A stretch of DNA of 64,000 bases from Thermosporothrix hazakensis (GCF_003253565.1 NZ_QKUF01000007.1:186001-250000); one strand, 5' to 3'. Positions 8,863-17,983 are shown, counted from the stretch's first letter. Notes: generated by a model from the letters alone, not told the origin. Made by a program: numbers and translations.

Positions 8863-9507
8863 GTGAATGTTCTCAAAGAGATGACAGATTTATTTGTGCA
8901 GATTCACCCCTTCTGGATCTATCTTATAGTTGCCATTATGCTGCTCATGGAGAGCTCGGGCATTCCGGTAATGAATAACACGTTGCTGCTATTTACGGGG
9001 GCGCTTGCCTCGTTGGGATACCTGAACATCTGGATTCTGGGAGGGGCTGCGTTTGGTGGGAGCGTTGCCGGGGCCTGTAGTGCCTATATTATTGGCTTTT
9101 ACGGCGGGCGAAAGGTGCTTTTGCGGCTGGCGGGGCTACTGCATATCGATGAAAAAAAGATTGCCCTTGCCGAAGGTTGGTTTCAGCGTTCGGGTATCTG
9201 GATGATCTTTCTCTCACGCATGACGCCTTATTTGCGGCCATTTGCTTGCTTCCCGGCGGGGATCACACGTACACCATTCCCGCTTTTCCTGATAAGCGCC
9301 TCGGCTGGCTCGCTGCTCTGGTGTGTGGCGCTTTTGGGGATTGGCTGGTATCTGGGGAATCGTTGGGAACTGGCTGTTACGTTGATGCAGAAGTATACCA
9401 TTCCTGTCGTGCTTCTGCTCCTTGTGCTTATGGTGGGCTATTTCGTGCTCTCGTCGCTGCTCAAGAAACGGTTGAAATCGCGGGTACAGCCAGAGAAGAA
9501 GGGGTAG
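8863..9507 (+). CDS. DedA family membrane protein
   Basis: The 214-residue protein has five to six hydrophobic segments. It carries the DedA/SNARE-associated signature: ESSGIPVMNNTLLLFTGALA near the N-terminus, then FYGGRKVLLR and the conserved arginine and proline block FLSRMTPYLRPFACFPAGI. The family flips phospholipids or undecaprenyl phosphate and supports envelope homeostasis and proton motive force. The substrate here is unassigned. The GTG start has GGGGAGG about 10 nt upstream. The gene ends facing serA and the two stops share a hairpin. Confidence 0.85.
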   Translation: MNVLKEMTDLFVQIHPFWIYLIVAIMLLMESSGIPVMNNTLLLFTGALASLGYLNIWILGGAAFGGSVAGACSAYIIGFYGGRKVLLRLAGLLHIDEKKIALAEGWFQRSGIWMIFLSRMTPYLRPFACFPAGITRTPFPLFLISASAGSLLWCVALLGIGWYLGNRWELAVTLMQKYTIPVVLLLLVLMVGYFVLSSLLKKRLKSRVQPEKKG

Positions 9508-9540
9508 AGGCGCAGAACAAGAACTGGCTGCGCCTCTTTG
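9506..9540 (+). terminator. Hairpin between convergent dedA-like gene and serA
   Basis: AGAGGCGCAG (9506-9515) pairs perfectly with CTGCGCCTCT (9528-9537). Only a short T-run follows on the plus strand, so efficiency is uncertain. It overlaps the stop codon of the DedA gene. Confidence 0.55.
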
Positions 9541-9543
9541 CCT

Positions 9544-11232
9544 CTAAAGATGCACAACGGTCACGCCGAAGATATCACCTGTTTCGCCGATTTCGTGCAG
9601 CGCCCATTCGGGAATATCATTATCAACCGATATGACCATCAACGCGGTATCGTGCGTGCCCTTTACTTGTTGCTTGCGCTGACTTGGGCCGACGTCCATG
9701 TGTCTGATATTGACGGCAGCTTTTCCGAGCACCATACCAACGCGTCCGATCATGCCCGGCTGGTCCAGGTTTCGACAGAAGAGAATGCGTCCTTCCGGAG
9801 CGAAATCTGTCCAGTAGCGTCCGACGCGAACAATACGCGGCTCATCATGCATCACGGTTCCGCTCAGCGTCTCCACGTGCTCATCTCCGGAGCCCGGCTT
9901 ACCCGCGAACGAGGAGGTGTAGCCGTTGGCGTTCAGCACGCGTAGCGTCACCTGATTGGCGAACTCAGCAGGAGTCGTTGATTTCTGCTCGATAATTTCC
10001 AGACCCCATTCTTTCGCGATCACCTGCGCATTGATCTGGTTCACGTGGACCTCGGAAATGGGTTCGAGCAGTCCCTTGATCAGGGCGGCCTGGAGTGGTC
10101 GCAGGTCATAGCTAGCAATCTCACCGTTGTAGATCAATTCGATCTTGGTGAGTGGTCCGGGCTGAAGCTGCGTATAGAGACTGCCCATTTTCTCCAGCAG
10201 CGTCATATAGGGTTGCAGCACCTTCATCGTTTCAGGAAGAATCATAGGCGCATTGACGGCAGCGCGAGGGAAGCCGCCCTTCAGCACCGAGACAACCTGT
10301 TCGGCGACATCGACCGCGACGCTGACCTGCGCCTCTTCTGTGGAGGCTCCCAGGTGAGGAGTGGCAATGACGCGCTCATGGGCCACGAGCTGTTTGAGCA
10401 CGTCATTGTCGCGAATAGGCTCCTGACTGAATACATCCAGGGCAGCGCCAGCCAGACGATTCTCGTTCAGGGCCTTGAGCAAATCTTCTTCGTTGACGAT
10501 ACCTCCACGCGCGCAGTTAATCAGACGAGCTGTGGGCTTCATCAGACTCAGTTCGCGCTCAGCAATCAGGCCACGGGTGCCGCTTGGACCACTGGTCAGC
10601 GAGGTGTGGATGGTCACAAAGTCGGAGCGGCGCAACAGTTCGTCGAGGTCAAGCATCTCAATGCCGCTCTTTTGCGCATGTTCTGGTGAGACAAAGGGAT
10701 CATAGGCAACAATTTGCATCTCCAAACCTTGTGCACGGCGAGCAACGGCCATGCCAACCTTGCCCAGACCGATCACGCCAAGTACCTTATTTCTGACCTC
10801 CACGCCGAGGAAGCGACTCTTTTCCCACTTGCCTGCTTTGGTACTGGCGTTCGCGGCGGGAATATGCCGGGCAAGAGACATCAGCATAGCAATGGAATGC
10901 TCTGCTGCTGCGATGATGTTTCCTGTTGGAGAATTGACCACAATAATGCCCAGACGGGTCGCGGCTTCTGTATCGATGTTATCAACACCCACACCTGCAC
11001 GCCCAACGATCCTGAGATTTTTGCCTTCTGTCAGAATGTCGGCTGTAACCTGGGTTTCGCTGCGGACAATTAACGCATGATAGTCTCCGATGATGGCCTG
11101 AAGTTGTTCCTTTGAGAGACCACGCCGCTCATCGATCTGCGCTGTGGGAAGCTGTTCCTGTAACAGGGCGATACCTTCGCGAGCGACTTTATCGGTAATA
11201 AGGACCTTGACTGCTTGCTCTGCTTGTTGCAT
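9544..11232 (-). CDS. serA: D-3-phosphoglycerate dehydrogenase
   Basis: The 562-residue enzyme oxidises 3-phosphoglycerate to 3-phosphohydroxypyruvate, the first step of serine synthesis. It has the long SerA layout: a catalytic domain with GRAGVGVDNID, an NAD-binding Rossmann motif GVIGLGKVGMAVA, and NCARGGIVNEEDLL. The active-site histidine is in ATPHLGAST. An intervening ASB domain (about residues 330-470) follows, with a C-terminal ACT domain from about residue 490 (GRILFCRNLDQPGMIG). The ACT domain suggests feedback by serine. It lies 11 nt downstream of the aminotransferase gene and is surely cotranscribed with it. Confidence 0.95.
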   Translation of the reverse strand: MQQAEQAVKVLITDKVAREGIALLQEQLPTAQIDERRGLSKEQLQAIIGDYHALIVRSETQVTADILTEGKNLRIVGRAGVGVDNIDTEAATRLGIIVVNSPTGNIIAAAEHSIAMLMSLARHIPAANASTKAGKWEKSRFLGVEVRNKVLGVIGLGKVGMAVARRAQGLEMQIVAYDPFVSPEHAQKSGIEMLDLDELLRRSDFVTIHTSLTSGPSGTRGLIAERELSLMKPTARLINCARGGIVNEEDLLKALNENRLAGAALDVFSQEPIRDNDVLKQLVAHERVIATPHLGASTEEAQVSVAVDVAEQVVSVLKGGFPRAAVNAPMILPETMKVLQPYMTLLEKMGSLYTQLQPGPLTKIELIYNGEIASYDLRPLQAALIKGLLEPISEVHVNQINAQVIAKEWGLEIIEQKSTTPAEFANQVTLRVLNANGYTSSFAGKPGSGDEHVETLSGTVMHDEPRIVRVGRYWTDFAPEGRILFCRNLDQPGMIGRVGMVLGKAAVNIRHMDVGPSQRKQQVKGTHDTALMVISVDNDIPEWALHEIGETGDIFGVTVVHL

Positions 11233-11243
11233 GGTTCCTCTCC

Positions 11244-12404
11244 TTAGCCCTTATATCCGAGATCATGAAGAACGTGTTCAAGGTTATCGACGGCGCTTTG
11301 CAGATCGGCCTCTGTAAAATAGCCGAGGTGTCCGATGCGGAAGATCTTTCCGTCCAGTTGTCCCTGACCACCGGCAAAGACGGTCTTCTCCTCTTCACGG
11401 AGCTTCTTGAGCATTACCTTCAGATCAATGCCCTCTGGCACTTTGATTGCGGTCACCGTGTTGGAAGCATATTGATGATCTGCCAGCAGGTCGAGTCCGA
11501 GCGCTTTGGCTCGATTACGCACATATTCGCCTGCTCGCTGATGGCGGTCAAAGATAGCCTGACGGCCTTCTTCAAGCATCATTTCGAGCGTGACATCCAG
11601 TGCGTAGAGAACAGAGAGAGGAGGTGTCGTCGGATGTTGCCATTTGCTTTGCAGCGATTTGCGGGTCATTTCCCAGTCAAAATAGAAGCGTGGGAGCTTT
11701 GCGGTTTTATAAGCCTCCCAGGCGCGAGGACTGGCTGCGATCATCATCAGGCCAGGGGGAACCATCCAGCCTTTCTGAGAGCCGGTAAAGACAACATCAA
11801 GGTCCCAGGCGTCCATTTCGAGGGGCACACAGGCCAGCGAACTGACTGCATCAACGATAATGAGCGCATCGGGATTATGTTTGCGAATTATGCGTGCCAG
11901 CGTCTCAATATCATTGGTGACACCGGTGGATGTCTCATTATGGGTAAGCAAGACACCCTTATACGGTGCGACCTCTTGCAAGCGCTTCTCAACACTTGCC
12001 GGTTCCGCCGCTTCGCCCCACGGATATTCAAGCCGTGTCACCTGTAGCCCGTAGGCCTCGGCAATTTTTGCCATGCGATTTCCGAAGTTACCAATGGTGA
12101 TCGAGACCACATGATCCCCTGGAGAGAACACATTGACAATCGCACATTCCTGGCCGCCTGTGCCCGATGCTGGATAGGTCATGACCAGCGCTTCGGTCTG
12201 GAAGAAGTATTGCAGCCGCAAGGTGATGCGCTTCATCATGGCGGAAAACTCGGGGCCACGATGGTTAATCATAGGGGCAGTCTGTGCCTCACTTGCTTCT
12301 GGTGGAATAGGGGTCGGGCCGGGAACACGTAGGTTTTGCTTCGGGATGGGTTGACGCTTTTCTACTTGTGGAACAGGTATCTCTTTTTTTTGTTGAGTGG
12401 TCAT
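11244..12404 (-). CDS. Class V aminotransferase, probable phosphoserine or serine-glyoxylate transaminase
   Basis: This 386-residue PLP enzyme belongs to the alanine-glyoxylate/serine-pyruvate branch of class V aminotransferases. It has PGPTPIPPEA near the N-terminus, LLTHNETSTGV, the aspartate that holds the pyridine nitrogen in IIVDAVSSLAC, and the Schiff-base lysine in TGSQKGWMVPPG. It is transcribed ahead of serA with an 11-nt gap. That context argues for transamination of phosphohydroxypyruvate to phosphoserine in place of a classical SerC. Serine-glyoxylate transamination is the alternative. Activity is inferred from neighbourhood; the fold assignment is secure. Confidence 0.85.
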   Translation of the reverse strand: MTTQQKKEIPVPQVEKRQPIPKQNLRVPGPTPIPPEASEAQTAPMINHRGPEFSAMMKRITLRLQYFFQTEALVMTYPASGTGGQECAIVNVFSPGDHVVSITIGNFGNRMAKIAEAYGLQVTRLEYPWGEAAEPASVEKRLQEVAPYKGVLLTHNETSTGVTNDIETLARIIRKHNPDALIIVDAVSSLACVPLEMDAWDLDVVFTGSQKGWMVPPGLMMIAASPRAWEAYKTAKLPRFYFDWEMTRKSLQSKWQHPTTPPLSVLYALDVTLEMMLEEGRQAIFDRHQRAGEYVRNRAKALGLDLLADHQYASNTVTAIKVPEGIDLKVMLKKLREEEKTVFAGGQGQLDGKIFRIGHLGYFTEADLQSAVDNLEHVLHDLGYKG

Positions 12405-12541
12405 TCGCTAATCTTCTCCTCTGCTACAGACACAACTCGCTCAACCTTGAACTTTTCTGCTTCCCCACCGTTGGAAGAATGCTCTGTTGGCACTGTTTGT
12501 ATCTACTTCAGATAGTCAACGGAGTGCCTTGCTACCTCATC

Positions 12542-12570
12542 AGGATAAAGCATTGACGATGTAATGTCAA
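12542..12570 (-). promoter_or_regulatory. Promoter of the aminotransferase-serA operon
   Basis: On the minus strand TTGACA (12570-12565), 17 bp and TATCCT (12547-12542) match the vegetative consensus well. The leader would be about 130 nt. Confidence 0.75.
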
Positions 12571-12572
12571 AC

Positions 12573-12588
12573 ACTTCCTACAGGAAGT
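12573..12588. promoter_or_regulatory. Palindrome abutting the serA operon promoter
   Basis: ACTTCCT, two bases, AGGAAGT. The centre is about 13 bp upstream of the -35 box, a position suited to an activator or repressor site. No regulator can be named. Confidence 0.4.
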
Positions 12589-12906
12589 ATACCCTGCGTT
12601 CATCTGTTCTGTTCTGGGAGGGAAAAGACAATAGATGACCATGTATTACTGAAGGTATTTATAGAAGACAGGCATGTATAAAAGAAATACAAAATCATCA
12701 TCAAGGCTTCAGTGTTGCTATGCTGGAATGGACGGAATGGGGGACCGAAGGGCGGGTGAATCTTTTTTGGCTTTGAGAGATACTGGCTTTTATATTCATA
12801 TATTATATACCACCTCACATCTCTCATCTGTGCATACAGGCCAACCTGTGTTAAACTACGGTTATCTATTTTATTGATGATCTATAACACCATAGGAGGG
12901 TTGTTC

Positions 12907-13809
12907 ATGGATTCTCTTTTACGTAGACGTCGCCCCTGGCATGTCTCTTTCTCCTCCTCTTTTTTGGGAGTATTTGTCGTTCTTACCCTTCTTTTAACCG
13001 CCTGTGGTGGCGATACCAGCAATGATGCTACACCGGACAAAGCCGTTATTCCTGCCCCCAAAGGGCTGATCCAGGCAGGAACGTTGACTGTGGGCAGCGA
13101 TACAACCTACCCGCCACAGGAATTTTTCGACCCTGCTCAAAACAAGGCAACAGGCTTTGATATTGACCTGATTACCGAGATTGCCAAGTTGATGGGCCTC
13201 AAGGTCGAGGTGAAAAAAGCAAACTTTGACATCATTCTCGACGATCTGAGTGCCAAACGTTATGATGTTGTCATTTCCGCTCTGACCATCAATGACGATC
13301 GCAAGATGAAAGCTGACCTCATCCCCTATTTTAATGCCGGTCAGTCACTGCTGGTACAGAAAGGGAATCCATTGAAAATTGGCGGTGTCAATGATCTGTG
13401 CGGGAAAAAAGTTGGAGTTCAGAACGGAACCGTTGAAGCCGATACATTGAGCGAGTTGAATAAGAAGGAATGCGCCAGTAAGCAGGTTCAGGTCACTTCA
13501 TTGAAAGATCAAACCGATGTGATTCAGTTGCTGGTCGACAAGCGCGTTGACGCGACCTTCCAGGATTCACCGGTTACGGACTACTATCTGAAACAGAACC
13601 CGGGACAGTTTGAGGTCGCCGGGCAGATTATTGAGCAGGCCGTTGAGGGTATCGCGGTGCGCAAAGGCGACAAGGAAATGTACGATGCGATCAAGTCGGG
13701 TCTGGATATGCTTAAAAAGAATGGCACTTATGACAAGCTCTTTGAGCAATGGGGCTTGAATCCGGTACAGAAAGTATCGGACGTTGAACAGCGCCGACAG
13801 CTTGCGTAG
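12907..13809 (+). CDS. Amino acid ABC transporter, substrate-binding lipoprotein
   Basis: The 300-residue protein has a lipoprotein signal: RRRR, a hydrophobic stretch, and lipobox LLTAC with acylated C33. A family 3 solute-binding domain follows, with GTLTVGSDTTYPPQEF, TGFDIDLITEIAKLMGLKV and an EGIAVRKGD segment. It delivers polar amino acids to the permease encoded next. The ATG at 12907 is chosen because AGGAGGG lies 6 nt upstream and the signal peptide starts there. It is separated from the permease gene by a strong terminator hairpin, so it should be made in excess over the membrane parts. Confidence 0.92.
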   Translation: MDSLLRRRRPWHVSFSSSFLGVFVVLTLLLTACGGDTSNDATPDKAVIPAPKGLIQAGTLTVGSDTTYPPQEFFDPAQNKATGFDIDLITEIAKLMGLKVEVKKANFDIILDDLSAKRYDVVISALTINDDRKMKADLIPYFNAGQSLLVQKGNPLKIGGVNDLCGKKVGVQNGTVEADTLSELNKKECASKQVQVTSLKDQTDVIQLLVDKRVDATFQDSPVTDYYLKQNPGQFEVAGQIIEQAVEGIAVRKGDKEMYDAIKSGLDMLKKNGTYDKLFEQWGLNPVQKVSDVEQRRQLA

Positions 13810-13819
13810 TATATGGGAT

Positions 13820-13857
13820 ATCCTGGCTTCTTTTCTGAAGAAGTCAGGATCTTTTTT
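13820..13857 (+). terminator. Intercistronic terminator/attenuator within the amino acid ABC operon
   Basis: ATCCTGGCTTCTT (13820-13832) pairs with 13838-13850 over 13 bp with one G-U pair and a 5-nt loop, followed by CTTTTTT. It lies after the binding-protein stop and before the permease ribosome-binding site, so it should cut most transcripts there. Its position also speaks against starting the permease at the ATG of 13813. Confidence 0.85.
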
Positions 13858-13872
13858 CAGGAGGATGAACGC

Positions 13873-14601
13873 GTGTTTCGTTGGGATTTAGTAGGGCAGT
13901 ACCTCTTCTCCTTTCTTTTTATCAAAGCTGCCTGGATGACGCTCTGGATTGCTGTTGTTGCTCAGGTATTGGGGGTTGTGCTCGGGCTCTTTCTGGCCTT
14001 AATGCAGATGGCGAGGCGGCTGAGGTTTCTGAACTGGATCGCCAGCGTGTATATCTGGCTCTTTCGCGGGACTCCCTTGCTGATTCAGGTCTATCTTTTG
14101 TGGCTCGGACCCACCAAGTTCGGGTTGACGCTCTCACCTGAGATGTGTATCCTGCTTTCCTTCTCGCTGAACGAGGCCGCCTATATGGCCGAAATCATCC
14201 GGGCCGGTATCTCTTCGGTTGATGAGGGACAGATGGAGGCTGCGAAGGCGCTTGGTATGCGCTATGGATTGGCAATGCGTCGGATTGTGATTCCGCAGGC
14301 GATTCGCTTTATTATTCCCCCACTGGGCAATGAATTCAATAACATGTTGAAGACGACCTCGATTGCTTCTGTCATCGGAGTCATTGAGCTTACGCAGGCC
14401 GCACGCGAATATGGAGCCCATAGCTTTTCGGTCTTTGAACTCTTAATCGTGTCCTCGGTATACTACCTGCTTATGACGACGGTGTGGACCTTTGTGCAGA
14501 GCTGGATTGAGCGTCGTCTTGATCCTGAGCGCAAGGCGAAAGCAGCCCAGAAAAACTGGACATCACGTGTGCTTGGTTTTGAGCCGTCTGCTGGACACTA
14601 G
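13873..14601 (+). CDS. Amino acid ABC transporter permease (HisMQ family)
   Basis: The 242-residue membrane protein starts MFRWDLVGQYLFSFLF. It contains the HisMQ topology and the EAA loop EAAKALGMRYGLAMRRIVIP, which docks on the ATPase. The motif YIWLFRGTPLLIQVYLLW is typical of polar amino acid permeases. The GTG at 13873 has AGGAGG 8 nt upstream. An ATG at 13813 in the same frame would place the terminator hairpin inside the coding region and is rejected. As a single permease gene it probably forms a homodimer. Confidence 0.9.
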   Translation: MFRWDLVGQYLFSFLFIKAAWMTLWIAVVAQVLGVVLGLFLALMQMARRLRFLNWIASVYIWLFRGTPLLIQVYLLWLGPTKFGLTLSPEMCILLSFSLNEAAYMAEIIRAGISSVDEGQMEAAKALGMRYGLAMRRIVIPQAIRFIIPPLGNEFNNMLKTTSIASVIGVIELTQAAREYGAHSFSVFELLIVSSVYYLLMTTVWTFVQSWIERRLDPERKAKAAQKNWTSRVLGFEPSAGH

Positions 14602-14616
14602 GAGGAAGAGGCACGT

Positions 14617-15396
14617 ATGGTAGGACAACAGGAAGCAAACGAAATGGTGCGAGGCGAAGGCATAGTCAAGCGCTTCGGTCATCTCACCGTACTGAATGGT
14701 ATTCATTTTCAGGTAAAGCGGGGACAGGTCGTTGTGATTATCGGTCCCAGTGGCTCGGGTAAAACGACGCTGTTACGCTGCATCAACCATCTGGAAAAGA
14801 TCGATAGTGGCCGTATTTATGTTGATGGGCAACTGGTCGGGTATCGCGAGGTCAATGGCAAACTGCTTGAGGATTCCGAGGCAAATATTGCCCGGATGCG
14901 TTCTCAAATCGGTTTTGTCTTCCAGCGCTTTAACCTGTTCAGCCACAAGACGGCACTTGAAAATGTGATGGAAGCGCCGATCTATGTGCTGCATGAGCCG
15001 CGAAATGTGGTGCGGGAACGAGCTCTTGCCAATCTGGAGAAGGTCGGTCTGGCGGACAAAGCAAATGCCTATCCGCGCCAGCTTTCTGGCGGACAGCAGC
15101 AGCGCGTTGCGATTGCCCGGGCTCTTGCAATGAAGCCCAAATTGATGTTGTTTGATGAGGCGACTTCCGCGCTTGATCCTGAGCTGGTTGGCGAAGTCTT
15201 GAAGGTGATGCGTCAGCTCGCTGAAGAGGGTATGACGATGGTGGTAGTTACCCATGAGATGCACTTTGCTCGTGAGGTTGCGGACCATGTTATCTTCATG
15301 GATAAAGCGCAGATTGTGGAAGAAGGACCCCCTGAGCAGATCTTCGGAAACCCGCAAAACGAGCGAACTCGCGACTTTTTGAGACGGATCGATTAG
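14617..15396 (+). CDS. Amino acid ABC transporter ATP-binding protein
   Basis: The 259-residue ATPase has Walker [10 protein letters not shown], a Q-loop in [10 protein letters not shown], the signature [16 protein letters not shown], Walker [15 protein letters not shown] and the H-loop in VVTHEM. It energises the transporter encoded by the two preceding genes. AGGAGG overlaps the permease stop; an internal ATG at 14644 is a possible alternative start. A long but imperfect hairpin follows the stop. Confidence 0.93.
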   Translation: MVGQQEANEMVRGEGIVKRFGHLTVLNGIHFQVKRGQVVVIIGPSGSGKTTLLRCINHLEKIDSGRIYVDGQLVGYREVNGKLLEDSEANIARMRSQIGFVFQRFNLFSHKTALENVMEAPIYVLHEPRNVVRERALANLEKVGLADKANAYPRQLSGGQQQRVAIARALAMKPKLMLFDEATSALDPELVGEVLKVMRQLAEEGMTMVVVTHEMHFAREVADHVIFMDKAQIVEEGPPEQIFGNPQNERTRDFLRRID

Positions 15397-15404
15397 TCGC
15401 TGAG

Positions 15405-15447
15405 AAGAAGAAGGGCATGGATTCCTGTAACCCATGCTCTTCTTTTG
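15405..15447. terminator. Terminator-like hairpin between convergent ABC operon and pyruvate kinase gene
   Basis: GGCATGG and its flanking AAGAAG (15407-15420) pair with CCATGC-TCTTCTT (15432-15445) around an 11-nt loop. The A/T-rich base on both sides suits a bidirectional terminator. Confidence 0.55.
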
Positions 15448-15457
15448 CTATAGAGTT

Positions 15458-16903
15458 TTATTCCTGGGGCACTTTTTCCACTTGATGAAGTTTGACGAAG
15501 TTGGTACGGGCGCGGCTGGCAATCGGGAACCCCCCCATAATCACAACGTTGTCGCCGTCCTCTACAAGGCGATCGTCAAGCAGGCGCTGACTGACTTCGT
15601 CGACCAGAGCTTCGGTTGAACCGTGCATGCCAATGTGGTACGGCCAGACTCCCCACCAGAGGGCAAGCTGGCGGTAGACATGTTCATTCGGGGTATAGGC
15701 AATGATCGGGCGGCGGGGACGATCTTTTGAGATCAACTGTGCGGTCGCGCCAGAGCGCGTAAAGACGACGATTGCCTTAACGCTGACTTCTTCGGAGAGT
15801 GCCCGTGCGGCATGGCTGACTGCATGCTCCTGAGTGAGACGCTGACATTGGGGGAGGCGCGCTGTTCTGTCGCCTGCTTCGGTCTCAAGGGCGATCCGCA
15901 CCATCATTTTGACAGCTTCAATGGGATATGCACCGCTGGCTGTTTCGGCGCTCAACATGACGGCATCGGTGCCATCAATAATCGCGTTTGCAACGTCGTT
16001 GACTTCTGCACGAGTCGGTCGTGGGTTGGTGACCATCGATTCAAGCATCTGGGTTGCGGTGATGACTGGCAAGCCGAGGTCATTACATTTCTCGATGATG
16101 TGCTTCTGAAGCAGGGGCACCTTCTCAGGAGACATCTCAACGCCGAGGTCTCCACGAGCAACCATAACGCCGTCTGCTACCTCAAGAATCTCATCCAGCC
16201 GGGCTACGGCCTCCGGCTTTTCCAGCTTGACAATTAAGGGCGGCTCGGCCTGATCGGTGCGGTTGAGCTCTTCCTGATACTGCTTAATGAGCTGGCGGGC
16301 CTCCAGAACGTCTTCTGGTCTACGGACAAAACTGAGGGCCACATAGTCGACGCCCTGCGAGATGCCAAACCGCAGGTCAGCGCGGTCTTTCTCGGTCAGA
16401 GCCGGGGCACTTACCGCAACACCGGGCAGGTTAATGCCTTTATGTTCCTTTAAAAAACCTCCGTGAATGATCTGACAACGAATATCTTCGTCGCTCTTTT
16501 CGATCACACATAGCTCCATCAGTCCATCATCAAGCAGGATGCGATCACCGGGCTTGACATCCTGAGGAAGCTGTTTATACGTGGTAGAAACCCTCTCTGC
16601 GTTGCCAATGATATCGCGGGTGGTAATGGTGATAAATTCACCTTCCACAAGCTGAACTGGCTGCTTCCCTTGCAGCCTCCCGGTCCGAATTTTGGGGCCT
16701 TGCAGATCCTGTAATAGAGCGATAGAGCGGCCAAGCCGTGCGGAAATGGAGCGGATGTGTTCTATGACCTGGGCATGTTCCTCCTGGGTGCCATGAGAAA
16801 AGTTCAAGCGGGCAACATTCATTCCTGCTCGTATTAGCTGCTCCAGGCGCTCTCCACTGCTGGTCGCCGGACCGATTGTACAGACAATTTTTGTACGGCG
16901 CAT
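15458..16903 (-). CDS. pyk: Pyruvate kinase
   Basis: The 481-residue enzyme converts phosphoenolpyruvate and ADP to pyruvate and ATP. Motifs in order are RRTKIVCTIGPATSS, ARLNFSHGT, LLQDLQGPKIRTG, SFVRRPEDV, VKLEKPEAV, VMVARGDLGVEM and VITATQMLESM. The last contains the substrate and metal site. A standard C-terminal allosteric domain follows, with AIVVFTRSGATAQLIS. There is no extra PEP-utiliser domain. The ATG at 16903 is preceded by AGAGG; the frame stays open another 95 codons upstream but without family similarity. Confidence 0.96.
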   Translation of the reverse strand: MRRTKIVCTIGPATSSGERLEQLIRAGMNVARLNFSHGTQEEHAQVIEHIRSISARLGRSIALLQDLQGPKIRTGRLQGKQPVQLVEGEFITITTRDIIGNAERVSTTYKQLPQDVKPGDRILLDDGLMELCVIEKSDEDIRCQIIHGGFLKEHKGINLPGVAVSAPALTEKDRADLRFGISQGVDYVALSFVRRPEDVLEARQLIKQYQEELNRTDQAEPPLIVKLEKPEAVARLDEILEVADGVMVARGDLGVEMSPEKVPLLQKHIIEKCNDLGLPVITATQMLESMVTNPRPTRAEVNDVANAIIDGTDAVMLSAETASGAYPIEAVKMMVRIALETEAGDRTARLPQCQRLTQEHAVSHAARALSEEVSVKAIVVFTRSGATAQLISKDRPRRPIIAYTPNEHVYRQLALWWGVWPYHIGMHGSTEALVDEVSQRLLDDRLVEDGDNVVIMGGFPIASRARTNFVKLHQVEKVPQE

Positions 16904-17319
16904 AATGGTGAAACCTCTTGATGATTTTTTGTGATGATACCTTCTGGTGTTTTGTTGGCAGCAGCGCCGATGGACAGACGTCGTCCAGTTTATGTCTTCT
17001 CCGATATATTTATAATAACGATTGGAGTGTACATCGTATAGAAGCAAGCCGCAAGTACTGCAAAAAGGATACATCGGCTTTGCTATGCCGCCTACCGAGA
17101 GGATCGGGTTACGTGACGATGGCACGGATGGGCTTGCGAGAATCGAGCAGGCCCCTTTGAACGAGCGTTGACATTTTGATTGTCGCATGCTATTCTAGTC
17201 TAGCCGAAGTTCAGGGAGATTGAGCGCCGCTTTGTTACTGGTGCTGCACCGAACACGGCAGACGAGAAAGTCTAGAGAGTAAATCCCTGAAATGGGGAAG
17301 AGGTGAGAAGTACACTAGC
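16904..17319. other. Divergent intergenic region between pyk and rpsP
   Basis: 416 bp with the rpsP promoter at 17168-17196 and an AT-rich stretch near 17005-17030 that may hold the pyk promoter. No gene is supported. Confidence 0.55.
17168..17196 (+). promoter_or_regulatory. Promoter of the rpsP-khpA-rimM operon
   Basis: TTGACA (17168-17173), 17 bp, TATTCT (17191-17196). The leader is about 115 nt. Confidence 0.8.
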
Positions 17320-17610
17320 ATGGCTGTTAAAATTCGATTGAAACGCACGGGCATGAAGAAAGCCCCTAGCTATCGTGTTGTGGTTGCCGACGCACGTTCT
17401 CCGCGCGATGGCCGTATTATTGAGAATATTGGCTGGTACAATCCCCGCGTTGAGCCCTCCAAGATCGTCATTGACGAGGAGAAGGCCCTGCGCTGGTTGA
17501 ACAACGGCGCTCAGCCAACAGACTCCGTCGAGTCCTTGCTGAAGCGTGCCGGTATTCTGGACCGTTTCCTTCAGGAAAAGGCTGCAAAGAAGACTGCTGC
17601 TGAAGCCTAG
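17320..17610 (+). CDS. rpsP: 30S ribosomal protein S16
   Basis: The 96-residue protein begins [20 protein letters not shown] and contains [19 protein letters not shown], the hallmark of bS16, with an alanine/lysine-rich tail. It is a structural protein of the small ribosomal subunit. It is first in an operon with khpA and rimM, the order usual in bacteria (rpsP, KH protein, rimM). Confidence 0.98.
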   Translation: MAVKIRLKRTGMKKAPSYRVVVADARSPRDGRIIENIGWYNPRVEPSKIVIDEEKALRWLNNGAQPTDSVESLLKRAGILDRFLQEKAAKKTAAEA

Positions 17611-17632
17611 TGTCTGATATAGGATAGAGACT

Positions 17633-17863
17633 ATGCGTAAGCTGATTGAGTATGTGGCTCAGTCGTTGGTGGATGATCCCTCGGCGGTTCAGGTACGTGA
17701 GATTCGCAACGACCGTAATGCTGTAGTCCTTGAGTTGCACGTGGCGCAGGAAGACTTTGGAAAAGTGATCGGGCGTCAGGGGCGTGTCGCAAAGGCTATG
17801 CGAACCTTGATGCGTGCTGTTGGAACCCGTGAGGGCCGTCATACTGCACTGGAGATCGTCTAG
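17633..17863 (+). CDS. khpA: KH-domain RNA-binding protein KhpA
   Basis: The 76-residue protein is a single KH domain with the GxxG loop in GKVIGRQGRVAKAMRTLM. KhpA proteins bind RNA, often as a heterodimer with KhpB, and affect division and translation. The location between rpsP and rimM is the conserved one. The start has AGGAT just upstream. A weak hairpin with a T-rich tail lies between it and rimM. Confidence 0.93.
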   Translation: MRKLIEYVAQSLVDDPSAVQVREIRNDRNAVVLELHVAQEDFGKVIGRQGRVAKAMRTLMRAVGTREGRHTALEIV

Positions 17864-17868
17864 CAACA

Positions 17869-17910
17869 GAAGAGCAGGAACGGTCTCCAGCTCTTCCCTT
17901 TATTCTTTGC
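17869..17910 (+). terminator. Weak hairpin between khpA and rimM
   Basis: GAAGAGC (17869-17875) pairs with GCTCTTC (17890-17896) and is followed by CCTTTATTCTTT. It may act as a partial attenuator. Confidence 0.35.
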
Positions 17911-17983
17911 ATCTGCTGGTATGCCTCTGTGCCATCAGGTGTGCAAAAAGCTCTGTATTTACCGTCCGTAGAGGGCTTTGCTC

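Larger units (their letters stand above)
12405..12906. other. Divergent intergenic region, aminotransferase-serA / amino acid ABC transporter
   Basis: About 500 bp between two divergent operons. It holds the minus-strand promoter at 12542-12570, a 16-bp palindrome next to it, and the ribosome-binding site of the ABC operon (AGGAGGG, 12894-12900). I see no convincing gene; short frames here lack a ribosome-binding site. Confidence 0.6.

Noticed and set aside
12600..12877. Open frames on both strands in the serA/ABC intergenic region
   Set aside because: No ribosome-binding sites, low-complexity products, and the region is explained by divergent promoters.
13813..13872. ATG start for the amino acid permease at 13813
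   Set aside because: It would put a strong terminator hairpin within the coding sequence; the GTG at 13873 has an ideal AGGAGG.
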